From: Tilletia caries
Lineage: Eukaryota; Basidiomycota; Exobasidiomycetes; Tilletiales; Tilletiaceae
Direction of reading: 5' to 3'
NCBI GenBank assembly: GCA_032718865.1
Contig: JALUTQ010000037.1
Coordinates: forward strand, 682,001 to 746,000
Length of the DNA stretch: 64,000 bases
Position 1 is the first letter of the stretch; each line of letters begins with the position of its first letter. Shown one piece after another: positions 45,542 through 57,300 of the stretch. Under the pieces are notes generated by a model, which saw nothing but the letters and a program-made list of their open reading frames with translations, ran no database searches and had not been told where the DNA came from. Both the position numbers and the translations under genes were made by a program.

Positions 45542-48050
45542 ATGGCAGCAGAGACAGCGACAAAGATGGCAGCGACGAAGCCAGCGACGACGACAGCGAC
45601 GACCGCGCCGACGACAGCGAAGATGATGACCGCGGAGGAAGCAGACAAGTTCAGCACCTTCTCCGCCTTCCAGTCCCTCCTCGACCCGCGCCTCCTCCGC
45701 GCCCTCGCACACCAAGGCTTCTCCCACCCAACCCCCATCCAGCAACACGCCATCCCCCTCGCCCTCGCAGGCAACGACATCCTCGCACGCGCACGCACCG
45801 GGTCCGGAAAGACACTCGCCTATGCGCTGCCGGTCCTGCATCGCATCTTGGGCGCCAAGAGGGCCTTGCCTCCGTCGGATCCGGGCAGGAGGGCCACGAG
45901 GGCGTTGTTCCTTGTGCCCACGAGGGAGTTGGCGGAGCAGGTCACTGCGACGCTTACGACGCTTCTTCAGCTCTCTTCGGATACTCGCTCCTCTTCGAAC
46001 AACAACAGCAGCAGCGGCTCAGCTGCGAATGGCGATGATGACGTCCTCGTCGTCAACCTCGCCAGGGACGCATCAGCGAGCGTACATCGGCTCCTACTCG
46101 CCGATCGACCCGATGCTGTCGTCTCCACCCCGTCCCGCGCCCTCAAGTTCCTTTCCGCATCCTCCTCCTCATCATCATCAACAGGCTCGGCAACGCTCAA
46201 CCTGTCCTCGCTCGAATCGCTCGTGATCGATGAGGCCGATATCATCCTCTCCTACGGCCACGACGCCGACCTGCGCGCCCTCCTCGCCTCCCCCACCCTC
46301 TCACGCACCTTCCAGTCCTTCCTGATGAGTGCAACCATGACCAAGGACGTCTCCATCCTCAAAGGTCTCGTCATGCGCAAACCCGTCGTCCTCAACCTGC
46401 CAGACAACCAACCGGCGCGCGAAGGTGGGGCCGCCGTCGCCAACCCGCTCAGCCAGTTCTACGTCTACCTGAGCGAGGTCGACAAGTTCCTGCTTCTCTA
46501 CGTCATCCTCAAACTGCGTCTGATCCGGGGTAAAGCGATCATCTTTGTGAACGACACGGAGCGGTGCTATCGGGTCAAGCTCTTCCTCGAGCAGTTTGGT
46601 CTGCGGGCGTGTGCGCTCAATCGGGAGCTGCCCATCAACTCGCGCTATCACATCGTGCAGGAGTTCAACAAGGGCGTGTACGACTATATCATTGCGACGG
46701 ATGAACCGCAGCGGCAGTTTGAGCAGAGTGAAGAAGCGGCCGATGCGGAGGAGCGGAAGGAGGGCGAAGAGGAAGTGGAGGATGAGGATGCCGAGGAGGA
46801 GGAGGAGCAGCCAGCAAAGGACGATGACGCTGCTGGCAAGAAGCGGAAACGGAGCGAGAAGGAAGATGCGGATCAGCAGAGCAAGAAGAAGACCAAGGCT
46901 TCGAAGGAGGACGCCGACAAGGACGAAGACGAAGTTGGCACGGACGAAAACATCTGGGAGAGCGGCGACGACGACGATGACGAAGAAGAGGCAGAAGCCG
47001 AGGCCGACACCTCGAAGTCCACCAAAAAGCAGAAGCAAAAGCAAAAGAAGAAGAACAAGCGCAATGCAAAAGGAAACGCCAACGGCAACTCCAACGAATA
47101 CGGCGTCTCCCGCGGAATCGACTTCATCAACGTAGCCTGCGTGATCAACTTTGACCTGCCGACCTCGCACACGGCCTACACGCACCGGATCGGCCGCACG
47201 GCGCGCGCGGGCAAGACGGGCACGGCGCTCTCCTTCGTTGTCCCGCGCGCGAGCTGGGAGAAGGCGCATGATGCGGAGAACACGGGCACGGACTCGCATT
47301 GGCGGGCTGTGGGCTCTGCTAGTGCGAGGGGGGACGAGAGGGTGTGGAAGCGGATTTTGAGGAGGGAGAGGAGGGCTGCTGGTGGGCCTGACTCCGTTGG
47401 TCCTGCGGGAGGAGGGGAGAATGCGGCGGCGGGCCCGAAGGAGTGGAGTTATGATCAGTCGCAGGTGGATGGGTTCCGGTATCGGATGGAGGACGCGTTG
47501 AGGAGTGTGACGAAGGGGGGTATTCGGGAGGCGAGGGTCAAGGAGCTGAAAGAGGAGATTCTGAATTCGGAGAAGCTTAAGGTGAGTCCCTTCATTCTTT
47601 GGAGGATCTTTTGTGCCGTGTGGAAATTGAATACTGATGGTTGTCGAGTTGGTACTTTCGCAGGCGTACTTCGAGGACAACCCGCGGGACTTGGCCTACC
47701 TGCGACACGACAAGGCGCTGCACCCGACCCGGGTCCAGCCACATCTGAAGCACATCCCGTCGTACCTGATGCCGAAGCTCGCACGCGACTCGGGTGCGGG
47801 CGGTGGATCGAGCTCTACGACGGGCCGGGCCTCTGGTGTGCTGCGTGACGACAAGGGCCGGAATCTGGGCTTTGTGGGGTTCAGTAAGGATGCGAAGAAG
47901 AGTACGAGGAGGGGTGGGGGCAGTGGTGGTGGTGAACGGGGAGGAGGCAGGGGAGGCAGGGGTGGAGGACGGGGAGGACGGGGCTCGGGTGGGCCTGGGA
48001 CGGGGGGCAAGAAGACGAAGAAGGCTGATCCGCTGAAGAAGTTCAAGTGA
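45542..48050 (+). CDS. DBP9: ATP-dependent RNA helicase DBP9 (DEAD box)
   Basis: Nucleolar helicase for 60S ribosome (27S pre-rRNA) maturation. Exons 45542..47581 and 47664..48050 give 808 residues. Helicase motifs in order: Q motif [19 protein letters not shown], Ia [15 protein letters not shown] in [33 protein letters not shown]. Motif V is split: ATDEP is followed by a roughly 130-residue acidic/lysine-rich insertion before GVSRGIDF. Motif VI is [13 protein letters not shown]. The interrupted motif V is a known feature of Dbp9/DDX56, here very long. The C-terminal [18 protein letters not shown] and [11 protein letters not shown] blocks are also Dbp9-specific. The tail is Gly/Arg-rich. An alternative start is 45467. 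Confidence 0.93.
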
Positions 48051-48408
48051 AGTAGGATGCTACATACATACATATGGCGCTCGGACCCGAATCCACAGTC
48101 GCTTTGGGATCACACACACACATGTTACACGTTTCCCTCGTTACTCGCACTCAGTGAGGCTTGAGGCGATGCTTGTGTGAGAAAGGCGATGTATGTTTGT
48201 TCGGAGTGGGAGGATCGGCATGCCAGCGGAGTGTCTTGCCTTTTCGTGTGTGTGAGTGAGCGAGTGAGTGAGCGGGTGGAAGAGCACGTCCCTCGCCATC
48301 ACTACGGACTGCCATCGTACAGACAGCCAGGGATCCACAGACAGCGCAGACAGCAGTCAGCCTGGGTGAGTGAGCGAGTGAGTGAGAGCGTCGGCAGCCA
48401 GCACGCCC
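48051..48408. other. Intergenic DBP9 to RhoGAP gene, with (GTGA)n tracts
   Basis: 358 bp. Two short GTGA/GCGA microsatellite tracts lie at about 48248-48276 and 48365-48390, the second immediately upstream of the next start codon. No gene seen. Confidence 0.45.
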
Positions 48409-51400
48409 ATGTCCTTCTACAACGAGCACGCCTGGCTCAGCACAGACGCATCAGCAGCATCAGCACTCGAACGCTCACCCGCCGGCGACACCAATACCAA
48501 TACCTCGACCTCACCCGCACTCGGACACGGACACGGACACGGACACGCCATGCACAAGCACTCCAATTCCGCAGACTCCAACTCGCGCGGGGCCACCGGC
48601 GCAACGACCACCTCGCCCTCCTCCGGCCGTCCCTCCCTCGCCCTGGACGAAAGCTTCCGGAACGGCACCGCGTTCGCATCCATCAACCCGCTCAGCAGTC
48701 CGCGCGACTTGCTCGATGACCCTGCCACTGCCCCCGCGGCCGTAGCCGCAAGCACCACTTTTTCATCCAGACCTACTATGGGTACTACGATGTCCTCCGT
48801 CAGTGGGGGGAGCATCTCCGCTGCGGGTGGGGTGGGCGCACATGGCGGCTCATCTCTTTCTTCATCCGCCTCCATCCCTACCTCTGCAACAACCGCGACC
48901 AACAATGCGGGAGGCCCGCCTCAAACGCCCAGCACGACGGGACCGGAGGAGATCGTGCCTCTGGCTTTTGACGAGCCCATGCTTCGCGCCCTGTGCGACG
49001 TCGATTGCGGCATGCCCCTCCTCTACGACCGCATCAAGCAAAGCATGGTCTCCACGCGCGAAACGGCGACCTTCTTCAAGAAGCGCGCCGCCATTGAGGA
49101 AGAGTATGCCCGCGCCTTGCAGAAACTGTCCCTCTCCACCGCACAGGCTTACACGGCCAGCGACGGGAAAGCGGGCACCTTCGTCAGTGCGTGGCATAAT
49201 GTTCTCAAGACGCATGAACAGCTCGGCGAGTCGAGGTTGCGGTTCGCAACTCAGCTCTCGAGTATCTCCGACGAGCTCAACACGCTGGCGAAGGAGGTGG
49301 ACAAGTCGCGTAAGACGGCGCGCGAGACGGGTCTCCGACTTGAGCGCTCGCTGCAGGAAGCCGAGACGGGTGTCGATAAGGCTCGCTCGAGGTTTGACTC
49401 TACCGCTGAGGAGCTCGAGCGGCTCTTACTCATGAAATCAGGCGAGAGCACCAAGATCGGCGAACTGCACCACAACAGCGCGACCTCGGACCGCTCCGGC
49501 AGCGGCAGCGGCGGCAGCGGGGGCGGGGGCAGCTCCGCCGCGCAGGTCAGCAAACGCACGTTGGGTAAAGCGATTGGGAAGGGAGGGCTGCTGTTCTCCC
49601 AGAAGAAGAACCCGCAGCAGATCTTGAGGCAGGAGGAGGATGTGAGGACGCGGACGAGTAATGCGAGTGATGCGTTCCGGAAGGAGGTCACCAATGCCCA
49701 GCAGATTCGACAGGAATACTTTAATTTGCAACTGCCACGGATACTTAGAGTGAGTTCGCCTCCCCCCTCCCTTTCCTTCCTTGCCCCTCATCACGCGCGT
49801 ATATGCCAGTTCATGTTGCTGACGGAGGTATTCGGCACCACAGACACTGAAAGAAAACGCGGAAGAAATCGATAACGGACTGCAGTACCACCTCGCCCGC
49901 TACGCCTTCCTCTTCGAATCCACCGTGCTCGCCGACGGCATGGCCATCAGTCCCGTCGGCGGCCCGGACTCCACCTCCTCTTCTTCTTCACGGGAAACCC
50001 ACCCGGGTCTGAAACACGCGATCGAGACGATCGACAACCGGGGCGACTTCAAGCAGTTCATGCAGAATTACATCGTCGTTCATGGGAACACCTATCGCGG
50101 GCCGAGGAGGGAGGGACCCGTGGAGGAAGGGTTTGTTCAGCCTTCCGGGTCGGCGTCCGCGTCTGCGTCCGCGTCGTCCGGGTCCGCTGTGCTCACAGGC
50201 GCAGCGGCGCGGTACGGCACCACCGGAGCAAACTCCAACATCGGCGGCTTATCCACCAACACAGCCTCCTCGTCCCTCTCCTCCGCCTCCGGCAGGAATG
50301 CAAATGCGGCGGGCTCGCGTCCGCTCTTTGGGGTCGATCTCGCGCTGCAGATGGTTAGGGATGGGGTGGAGATGCCGCCGGTGTTGGAGAAGTGTGCGGG
50401 GGCGATTGAGGCGTTGGGGGTGCAGAGTATGGGGATCTATCGGCTTTCGGGCACGTCGAGTAAGGTGCAGAAGTTGAAGGCTAAGTTTGATACTGGTGAG
50501 TCTTGTTGGCGGCTTCCTTCCCTGCATTTACGCGTACGCGACGCGACGGACGAATGGGCGGTTTGGGGCGGCAAAATATTGACGTGCCCGTTCGCTTTCC
50601 CTCCCTCAGACTGGACGGCGGTGGATCTGATGAATGACGAGGCGATTGCGGATATCAACATCATCACTGGCTGTCTGAAGCTCTGGTTCCGGGAGCTGCC
50701 CGAGCCGCTCCTGACGCACGACTTATATGCGGGCTTCATCGACGCTGCGAGTGAGTTCTCTTTCTTTTGCGCGCGCGCGCGCTCTTCGTTGAGCTTATGT
50801 TTCGCTCACGGTTATCTGATTGTATCTTTCTTTTGCTTTGTGCTTTTCTTTTCCTTTGAACAGAGGTGGAAAATGACCGGTTGAGGCATATCAGGTGAGC
50901 ACAATCCGCGCGCGCATGGGAAGGAAAGGAGGCCCCAAGTCGATGCGACGATGAGGTATAAAGCTTGACAGACCTTGCTTATGCTAACCACAACCCCCTG
51001 CCGCAGATTACACGAGAGAGTGAACGATTTGCCGGATGCGAACTATGCGACACTGAAGTATCTTATGGGCCATCTAGACAGGTACGTTGGATCGTGACGG
51101 GCGCTGTGGTCCTATGAACCTGTTCCCGACTGAAAGACCGAACAATCTCCCTCTCTCTCTCTACCATCTTCCTTCGGCCGCACAGAATCCGCCAAGAAGA
51201 ATCGATAAACCAGATGTCCGCCTCGAACCTGGCCATCGTCTTCGGACCGACCTTACTGAGCCCACGCGAGGGCTCCGCACCTGCGTTAGCCGCTGCTGCC
51301 GCGGCCGCAGCCGCTGCGGCGAATGGAGCGGGCGGGGGGATGGGCGGTGTTGGTGGGATGATGGGCGATCCGTTGGGTCAGCCGAGTGGGCTTCAGTTGC

Positions 51401-51571
51401 AGGATATGGCGTTCCAGTGTCGGGCTGTGGAGACGATTTTGGAGAAGTATCGGGTGAGTGTTGTCCTCCTGCCTTTCTCTGTTGCTGTATGTGACCCTCC
51501 GGAAGACTGATGACTGAGCTTGGATTACCTCTGTTCAGGAAATCTTCGTGGACGAAGCGGAGGAGCAGTGA
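48409..51571 (+). CDS. RGD1: F-BAR and RhoGAP protein (Rgd1-like)
   Basis: Membrane-curving GTPase activator for Rho GTPases, acting at growth and septation sites. Seven exons (48409..49749, 49844..50495, 50610..50750, 50864..50894, 51007..51081, 51186..51453, 51539..51571) give 846 residues. The F-BAR/FCH region covers about residues 200-530 (LLYDRIKQSMVSTRETATFF, EEYARALQKLS, LRFATQLSSISDELNTLAKE, RQEYFNLQLPRILR then TLKENAEEIDN). The RhoGAP domain follows (FGVDLALQMV, GIYRLSGTSSKVQKLK with the arginine finger in YRLSG, LKLWFRELPEPLLTHDLY, NYATLKYLMGHL, MSASNLAIVFGPTLLSP). A polyAla/Gly insertion lies near the end. The start is the ATG after the GTGA repeat. It could act on the Rac1 of this window, but nothing in the sequence shows that. 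Confidence 0.92.
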
Positions 51572-52549
51572 GACATCTTCATATCCGACCTTTCGCCCAC
51601 CCTCTCGACCTGTCCTTCACTGGCAAGAATCCCCTTTCCCTTTCTTCTTTTCCTTTCGCTGTCCCTCCCCTCTCCCAGCCCCGTCCCCTCTCCAGTGGAT
51701 GTTTCCCTTGCAGTCACTCCTGAGTGTATCAATTCCTGCCCGCCTTATCTCTTACTGCTATCAGCCTTCGTCCCCCCTCCCCCCCTCGCCCCCTCGCCCC
51801 CTGACTTCAATTCTTCCTCGCATCGATGCAAGCTTCCTCCTTTTTTCTTCCTCTTTCCCTTTGTTTCCCGCCTCTTCCTCGTCTCGTCTACTATGCTATG
51901 CGCTACTTTCTATCTTTGGGGGTAAACTACAGGCAACTCTGATTCTATATCTGCTGAACGCGCTGAACTTGGCTCTTTCGTTCTGCCCCAGATCCTGGAC
52001 CCAGCCTCCGTACATACTTCGCAGAGAGGGAAGGGGGAGAGCAGTCAGAGGAGTGGAAGGGAGGGAGTCAGTGAGAACGGCTGAACAGATGGCAAACGGA
52101 TCACAAACGGATTTTCGAATCTGACACATATTTGTTTTCTTTTCGGATGAAAGTTCGGCCGAGAGAAGCATGACCTCCTCCACCATCTGCACCTTTCGGC
52201 GATTGATTAATATATTCGGCCTGTTCCGAGGGTGAAACTGACTGTGGGCAAGTTGATGTGGACGAGGAAGACCGAAGAAAGGAAGGAAAGAAAGAAAGCT
52301 GGAACTTGCCCTCTGTCTGGTCCCGACCCGACTTCTGCCTGTGATCGTGCACTCGCCACTCGTCCTCGCAGCGCTGCCCTCCGCCGCTGCTCACGGCTCG
52401 CCCCGACAGCCAGCATCATTGCCGTCTACTGCCGGGAACTGTCGACGATGAGCGATGAGCGCTGAGCGAGAGAGTATCCGCTGCTGGTGCTTTGCTCGTG
52501 CGTTCATGCAGTCGTGCCTTATGATGTGGTCGGCATGCTCAATCGACGA
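51572..52549. other. Intergenic, pyrimidine-rich, up to the LTR element
   Basis: 978 bp. The first 350 bases are strongly C/T-rich (RhoGAP-gene 3' UTR and beyond). The open frame at 51510-52124 follows that composition and has no domain. Nothing else recognised before the target duplication of the retrotransposon at 52550. Confidence 0.4.
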
Positions 52550-52554
52550 GGTGG
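52550..52554 (+). repeat. Target-site duplication, left, of the LTR element
   Basis: GGTGG, repeated at 59410-59414. Confidence 0.8.
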
Positions 52555-52843
52555 TGTGCTAGACGGGTCAGGCCTTTCTTTCTTTCTTTTTCTCTACTGC
52601 TCTCGCTTCCGGAGATAGTGGCTCCACGTGGCAACTCCACGTGGACTCACTATCTTATCTCCCTTTCTCTCTTATCTTTCTTGCTCGCTCCCCTCACGTC
52701 GCTACCTTTCCCTTTGTCCTCTCTCGGCCGAGTGCCTTCCCTCTCTCGTGCTCGTCACCTTCTCGCTGCTCCCTGCACTTGTACTTACTTGCTCCGGACA
52801 TGGAATCACAACTCTGAAGCACTTGTATAGCTAGTCTATTACA
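52555..52843 (+). repeat. 5' LTR
   Basis: 289 bp, TGTGCTAGAC...TCTATTACA, matching 59121-59409. It contains a palindromic CCACGTGG-type word (CTCCACGTGGCAACTCCACG region) that could bind bHLH factors, and a pyrimidine-rich stretch. Confidence 0.93.
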
Positions 52844-52930
52844 TGGTGATGAGAGTATAGATTCCAAGTTTACACTGAACGACAGAAGGAACACACCCAC
52901 CCCCCAGCCATCTCCCCACTCACATTCGCC

Positions 52931-54344
52931 ATGCCAAAAAGGATCCGGCAAGTCTAAGGAAGAGCCGACCACCTCTCGGTCCGGTTCTCCTTTGTCCGAC
53001 CCACCCGCCATCACCCTCGAAGATGTTGCCTCGACTCTGGCTTCGTTCATGACCAGGATGGACTCCCGGATGGACGCTGTGGACTACAAGCTGGCCACGT
53101 TGGCCACCCCAGCTCAACCGCCCATCGCTGCGGCTGCGGTTGCTCCCGACACCTCCACCAACGTCGCACCCGACGTGGCCACCAAATCCCCCTCTGACGA
53201 CGCTCGATCGGTCTCGTCCCCTACCGAGCAGGCAGCCGCACGACTCGCCGCGCAACATCCGGCGTTGTGGTCGCGTCTGCCTTCCGATTCCCGAAGTGTC
53301 GTCACTTCCGCGCTTGGTCGCGCGGGATACACCCTCACCGATCTCGACTCGCGCCCTCCGACAGCGGCCCCTCCCGTGTCGCGTCCGCTCAAGTGCCAGC
53401 GGGAGCTCATTGGCTCCTACGACGGCGAGCCCACCCGCTTGGAGCGGTTCCTCAGTCGGGTTGCCGATATGGCTCGCTCCAACTCCGATCCCGCGTGGGA
53501 ACCTGCGGTCGTGGTGGCGATTCCCCAGGCGCTGGAAGGGATCGCGGCTCGCTGGCATGCAGGCCTGCCAACGACGACTGTGCGCGGCCTCCGCACGGTG
53601 GAGGATTACGCGCGTCTGATGCGTCGCGCCTTTGCTGTAAACCGGGCGCAGCTTCGTCAGGACGCGCATGATCGCCGGTGGCAAGAGTCTCAGGAGTCTG
53701 GAATGGCTTACCTGTTTGACAAGGTCCAGCTCTTGCGTTACGCGTTCGGCGATTCGTACACGGAGAGCGTTCTGGTGCAAGAGGTGGCCGACAAGTTGCC
53801 GCCCTCCATGTATGCGTACATTCGCTTGCCGGAGGAAGGTGCCGTCCTCGATGATCTTCAGGACGCCATCATCCGTTGGGAGCCAGTCTGGAGGAAGGTG
53901 CACAACATTCCTCTCCTCGACTCGAGCTCGATGTCGTCGGACAAGGTCGTCAAAACCCCGTCAGCTCCGGTTTCTGCCCCGATCCGGCAGGCTCCGACGT
54001 CCGCGCCCCCCTCCTCGTCCTCCCCGTGCGGTGCATCACACCGTTCCTCCCGCATCGGTGACGGCCCCGGGCCCGCAGACCTCCTTGCCGGCGACATACG
54101 ATCCCGCTCGGATCGTGCCGGCCGCGAATGGGCTGCCGCGCATGTACCGCCGGCCCAACTCCAATAAGGTGTTGCGGCTGGGTTGGAACTGCAATCGCTG
54201 TGGGGGGGAGAGCATTTTGACTTTGAGCACGAACATCTGCTCCAAGCCGGCCAAATCAACACACTCACGGTCGCCGACTATCCGGAGATCGATGAGGCTG
54301 ATCTTGGCCTGGCCCCTTTTTTTGAGCGTCCGCAACGACGGTAA
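52931..54344 (+). pseudogene. gag of the LTR element, two homopolymer frame breaks
   Basis: Capsid/nucleocapsid precursor. The likely start is the ATG at 52931, but the A5 run at 52936-52940 puts it out of frame with the main frame, which is open from there to 54167 (DPPAITLEDVASTLASFMTR, then the capsid-like helical region with WEPAVVVAIPQALEGIAARW, FAVNRAQLRQ and YLFDKVQLLRYAFGDSYTE). The zinc-knuckle region is in another frame after about 54050 (CNRCGG), and the G7 run at 54202-54208 again shifts frame before EHFDFEHEHLLQ and ERPQRR, stop 54342-54344. After the knuckle cysteines come two histidines rather than His-Cys. Sites of frame change before 54202 are inferred. Confidence 0.7.
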
Positions 54345-57300
54345 ACTAGTGGCGGGCACCGACGTCGAACGGGCCCGCCCGCCTCCTCACCCTCCCGATG
54401 CGCCCGTCGTACATGCTGCGGTCGTGGAGAGCTTGGAAGTGACGGAGACGGAGTCTGATTCAGTCTCATTTGTCCGTGACGACGTTAAACTATCGACCAA
54501 TACTCACTGGTCCATCCCACATCCTTCCTCTAACCAGACTGACGCAGGGCCCTATGCCAGCCCTGTCGAAGCTGCGGTGAGGCTGGATCTTGGAAGGGAG
54601 GGAAGCGCCCCTCCGCTGCCAAGCAGCAAGGATGGTCAGCACGACTGTCCTGACGAGCTCGCGCCGGAGACAGCTCGTCGTAGCCCCTGGACTCACACTG
54701 AGACCAGATTCAAGAGCGGCAGGGAGAGGGCTACGTCCCCCTCTGGTCCAAGACGGGACCTCCCTGCCGGGTACCATGTAGGCATGACCATGTGTGGAGA
54801 TGACAGGGAGATTGGACCACTCCCTGATCTGAGACCCCATGGGCACCTTTCTAGGGGAGTACAGTCTCCCCTTTCTGCTGAGTTGGAACGGCCTAATAAG
54901 CACGTTTCTCCATTTACAGATTTAGAATGCACAGTCAGAGATGAAGCTGTGAACGCACCTGAGGATGGGGAGGGACAACCGTCCACAAGTGGAAACGCGC
55001 CCATACCGGCGCTTGCTTTACGCATCGAACCTCTGCCGCAGTTCTTCACTGCGCGGACGTTCCCTGTGAACCGAGAGAATAGACCATTGCGTCAGAAGAC
55101 GCGACGCATTGGAAAGATCGTGACAATTGCTCCTGGACCGGAGGTGGGCACGGGGACAGCATACAGACATCATGTGCCACTTACCATGCACATTCGCATT
55201 AATGACGCCTCTGGTAACCCCCTGTCCTCCCTCCTGGACACTGGCTCATCTCTCTCCATAATCGATCGCCAGCTGCTCGAGACGTTGGGAGGCACGGTCC
55301 AAGGCCAACCCCTGCCTATCCACGGCATCGGCTCCAAGTCGTCCTTGGGGTGGAGTACGATGACGTTCTTCGTCGCCGTCGATGATGCCGTCGGCCAGTC
55401 CTTGTGCATGGAGTGCACCGTCGACTTCCATGTGCTCGAGGCGTTCGCGCCCGGACTGTGTTTGGGGCAGGATTTCATTAGCACACATGGAATCGCCATC
55501 CACTCTCGTCGTGGCACTGCCGTGCTGGAGCACAATGGGAATCCACTCACGTTTCCAGTGCGTGAGCACATGCCGGGGCCCTATGCCCGTCAAGCCGAGC
55601 TTTGCACGACGCGCGACATCGTTATTCCCGCTCGTTCCCATGCCTGGGTCCCCGTCGACACCGCCCCATTGGCTCCCGGTCTCGACTACACCGCGTTTCC
55701 TCGACTGATGTCCAACGCCGCGGAGACCGTGCGCTTGGCGGGGCCACTGGCTGTGATCGACTCCCGGACGGCGCATGTCCTCCTGACCAATGTCGGTACC
55801 CTCTCCACCTCTCTTTCTCGCCGTACTCCGGTCGCCGACGCTGTGGTCGCCCAACTTGGTGAGGTGGGGGTGCATGCGGCGCACGTCTTCGACTTGCCTG
55901 CGGCCATGCCGGGAGAGGCGTATCATGCGGCCGGCTCGTCCTTGTCTTTCTCTGTCGAGGTCGACATCGACCCGCTGGACGTGTGTGAATCGGTCGATGG
56001 GTCCGATCTCCCGTCGCCGACGGAGGAGGTGTCCGTTGCGATGGTCGACGGTGTGTTCAAAGTCGGGCTTGACGCTGAGGGTCGTCCGCATCCGGACATT
56101 GTTGCGGTACTGGGTCGTCATTCGGCAGCGTTTGCTCTTGACGGTCGGCCTGGTCGAGTTGTCGGCCATGAGATGTCCATTGATCTTGACGACGATCGCA
56201 ACGTTCACCCCGAGGCCCCGCGCCGCGCGAGTCCGGAGAAGCAGCGCGCCATGGATGCAACGATTGATCAGCTGTTGGAGTGGGAGGTGATCGAGCCCAG
56301 CTCCAGTTCGGTCTCCTTCCCCGTCTTGATGGTCCGCCAGGGCGAGAAGTGGCGCTTTTGCGTGGATTATCGAAAGCTGAATGCGCATACGGTGGCGGAC
56401 GCGTATCCTCTTCCGACCACTGATGCCATCTTCAACTCGTTGGCAGGGAAGCGAGTGTACAGTTCACTGGACGCCCTGCGGGGGTATCATCAGCTCGGTG
56501 TGCGGGAAAGCGACCGGTGGAAGACGGCGTTCACGTGTCACCGTGGCCTTTTTCCAATACCGCACCGTGCCCTTCGGCTTGCGCAATGCGCCCGCGGTGT
56601 TCCAGCGGCTGATGGACTCGCTGCTTGGGGATCTGCGATGGAAGGTGGCTGTGGTTTACATTGACGATGTCGTTGTGGCGACGAACACCATGGACGAGCA
56701 TGTACACGCGTTAGAGACCTTGCTGGCTCGCGCGGAAGACGTCGGTCTTCGCTTCAGCCAAGCGAAGTGCACCTTCGGCGTGCCGTCCCTGACGCTACTC
56801 GGGAGGAAGGTGTCCGGCGCGGGGGGGTGGCGGTCTGGTCCGATCGTGCTCGTGCTGTGTTGGATTTGGCTCGACCAAAGACGTTGCGGCAACTGTACCA
56901 TGCCATGGGGCTCTTTGGGTACTACCGCTCGTTCATTCCTCGATTTGCAACCGTTGCGGCCCCATTGACCGCCTTGACACGGGGATGGCGGTATGAGCGG
57001 TGTGGGGATCGCACTCGGCTCGTCGCGACCGATGGGTCCCCTGCCTCTGCGGATAGGGTCGAGATTCCGTGGGGTGACGAGCAGGACGCCGCGTTCGAGA
57101 CGTTGAAGAGGGCGATTGCTTCTCCGCCGGTCCTCGCGCATCCGGATCCCGCTCGGCCTTATGTGCTTTACGTGGACGCGAGTAAGGATGGTTTTTGGTG
57201 CGGTATTGCACCAGGTCTTTGAGGTGGATGATCCGGCACCGGCTGTGTCGCTTTCCGCTGCGGCGATTCCCGTGCAGCAGTCCTCGTTGCTTCCATCCAC

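Noticed and set aside
51510..52124. Open frame of 204 codons after the RhoGAP gene
   Set aside because: It overlaps the last RhoGAP exon and a C/T-rich 3' flank; composition artefact.
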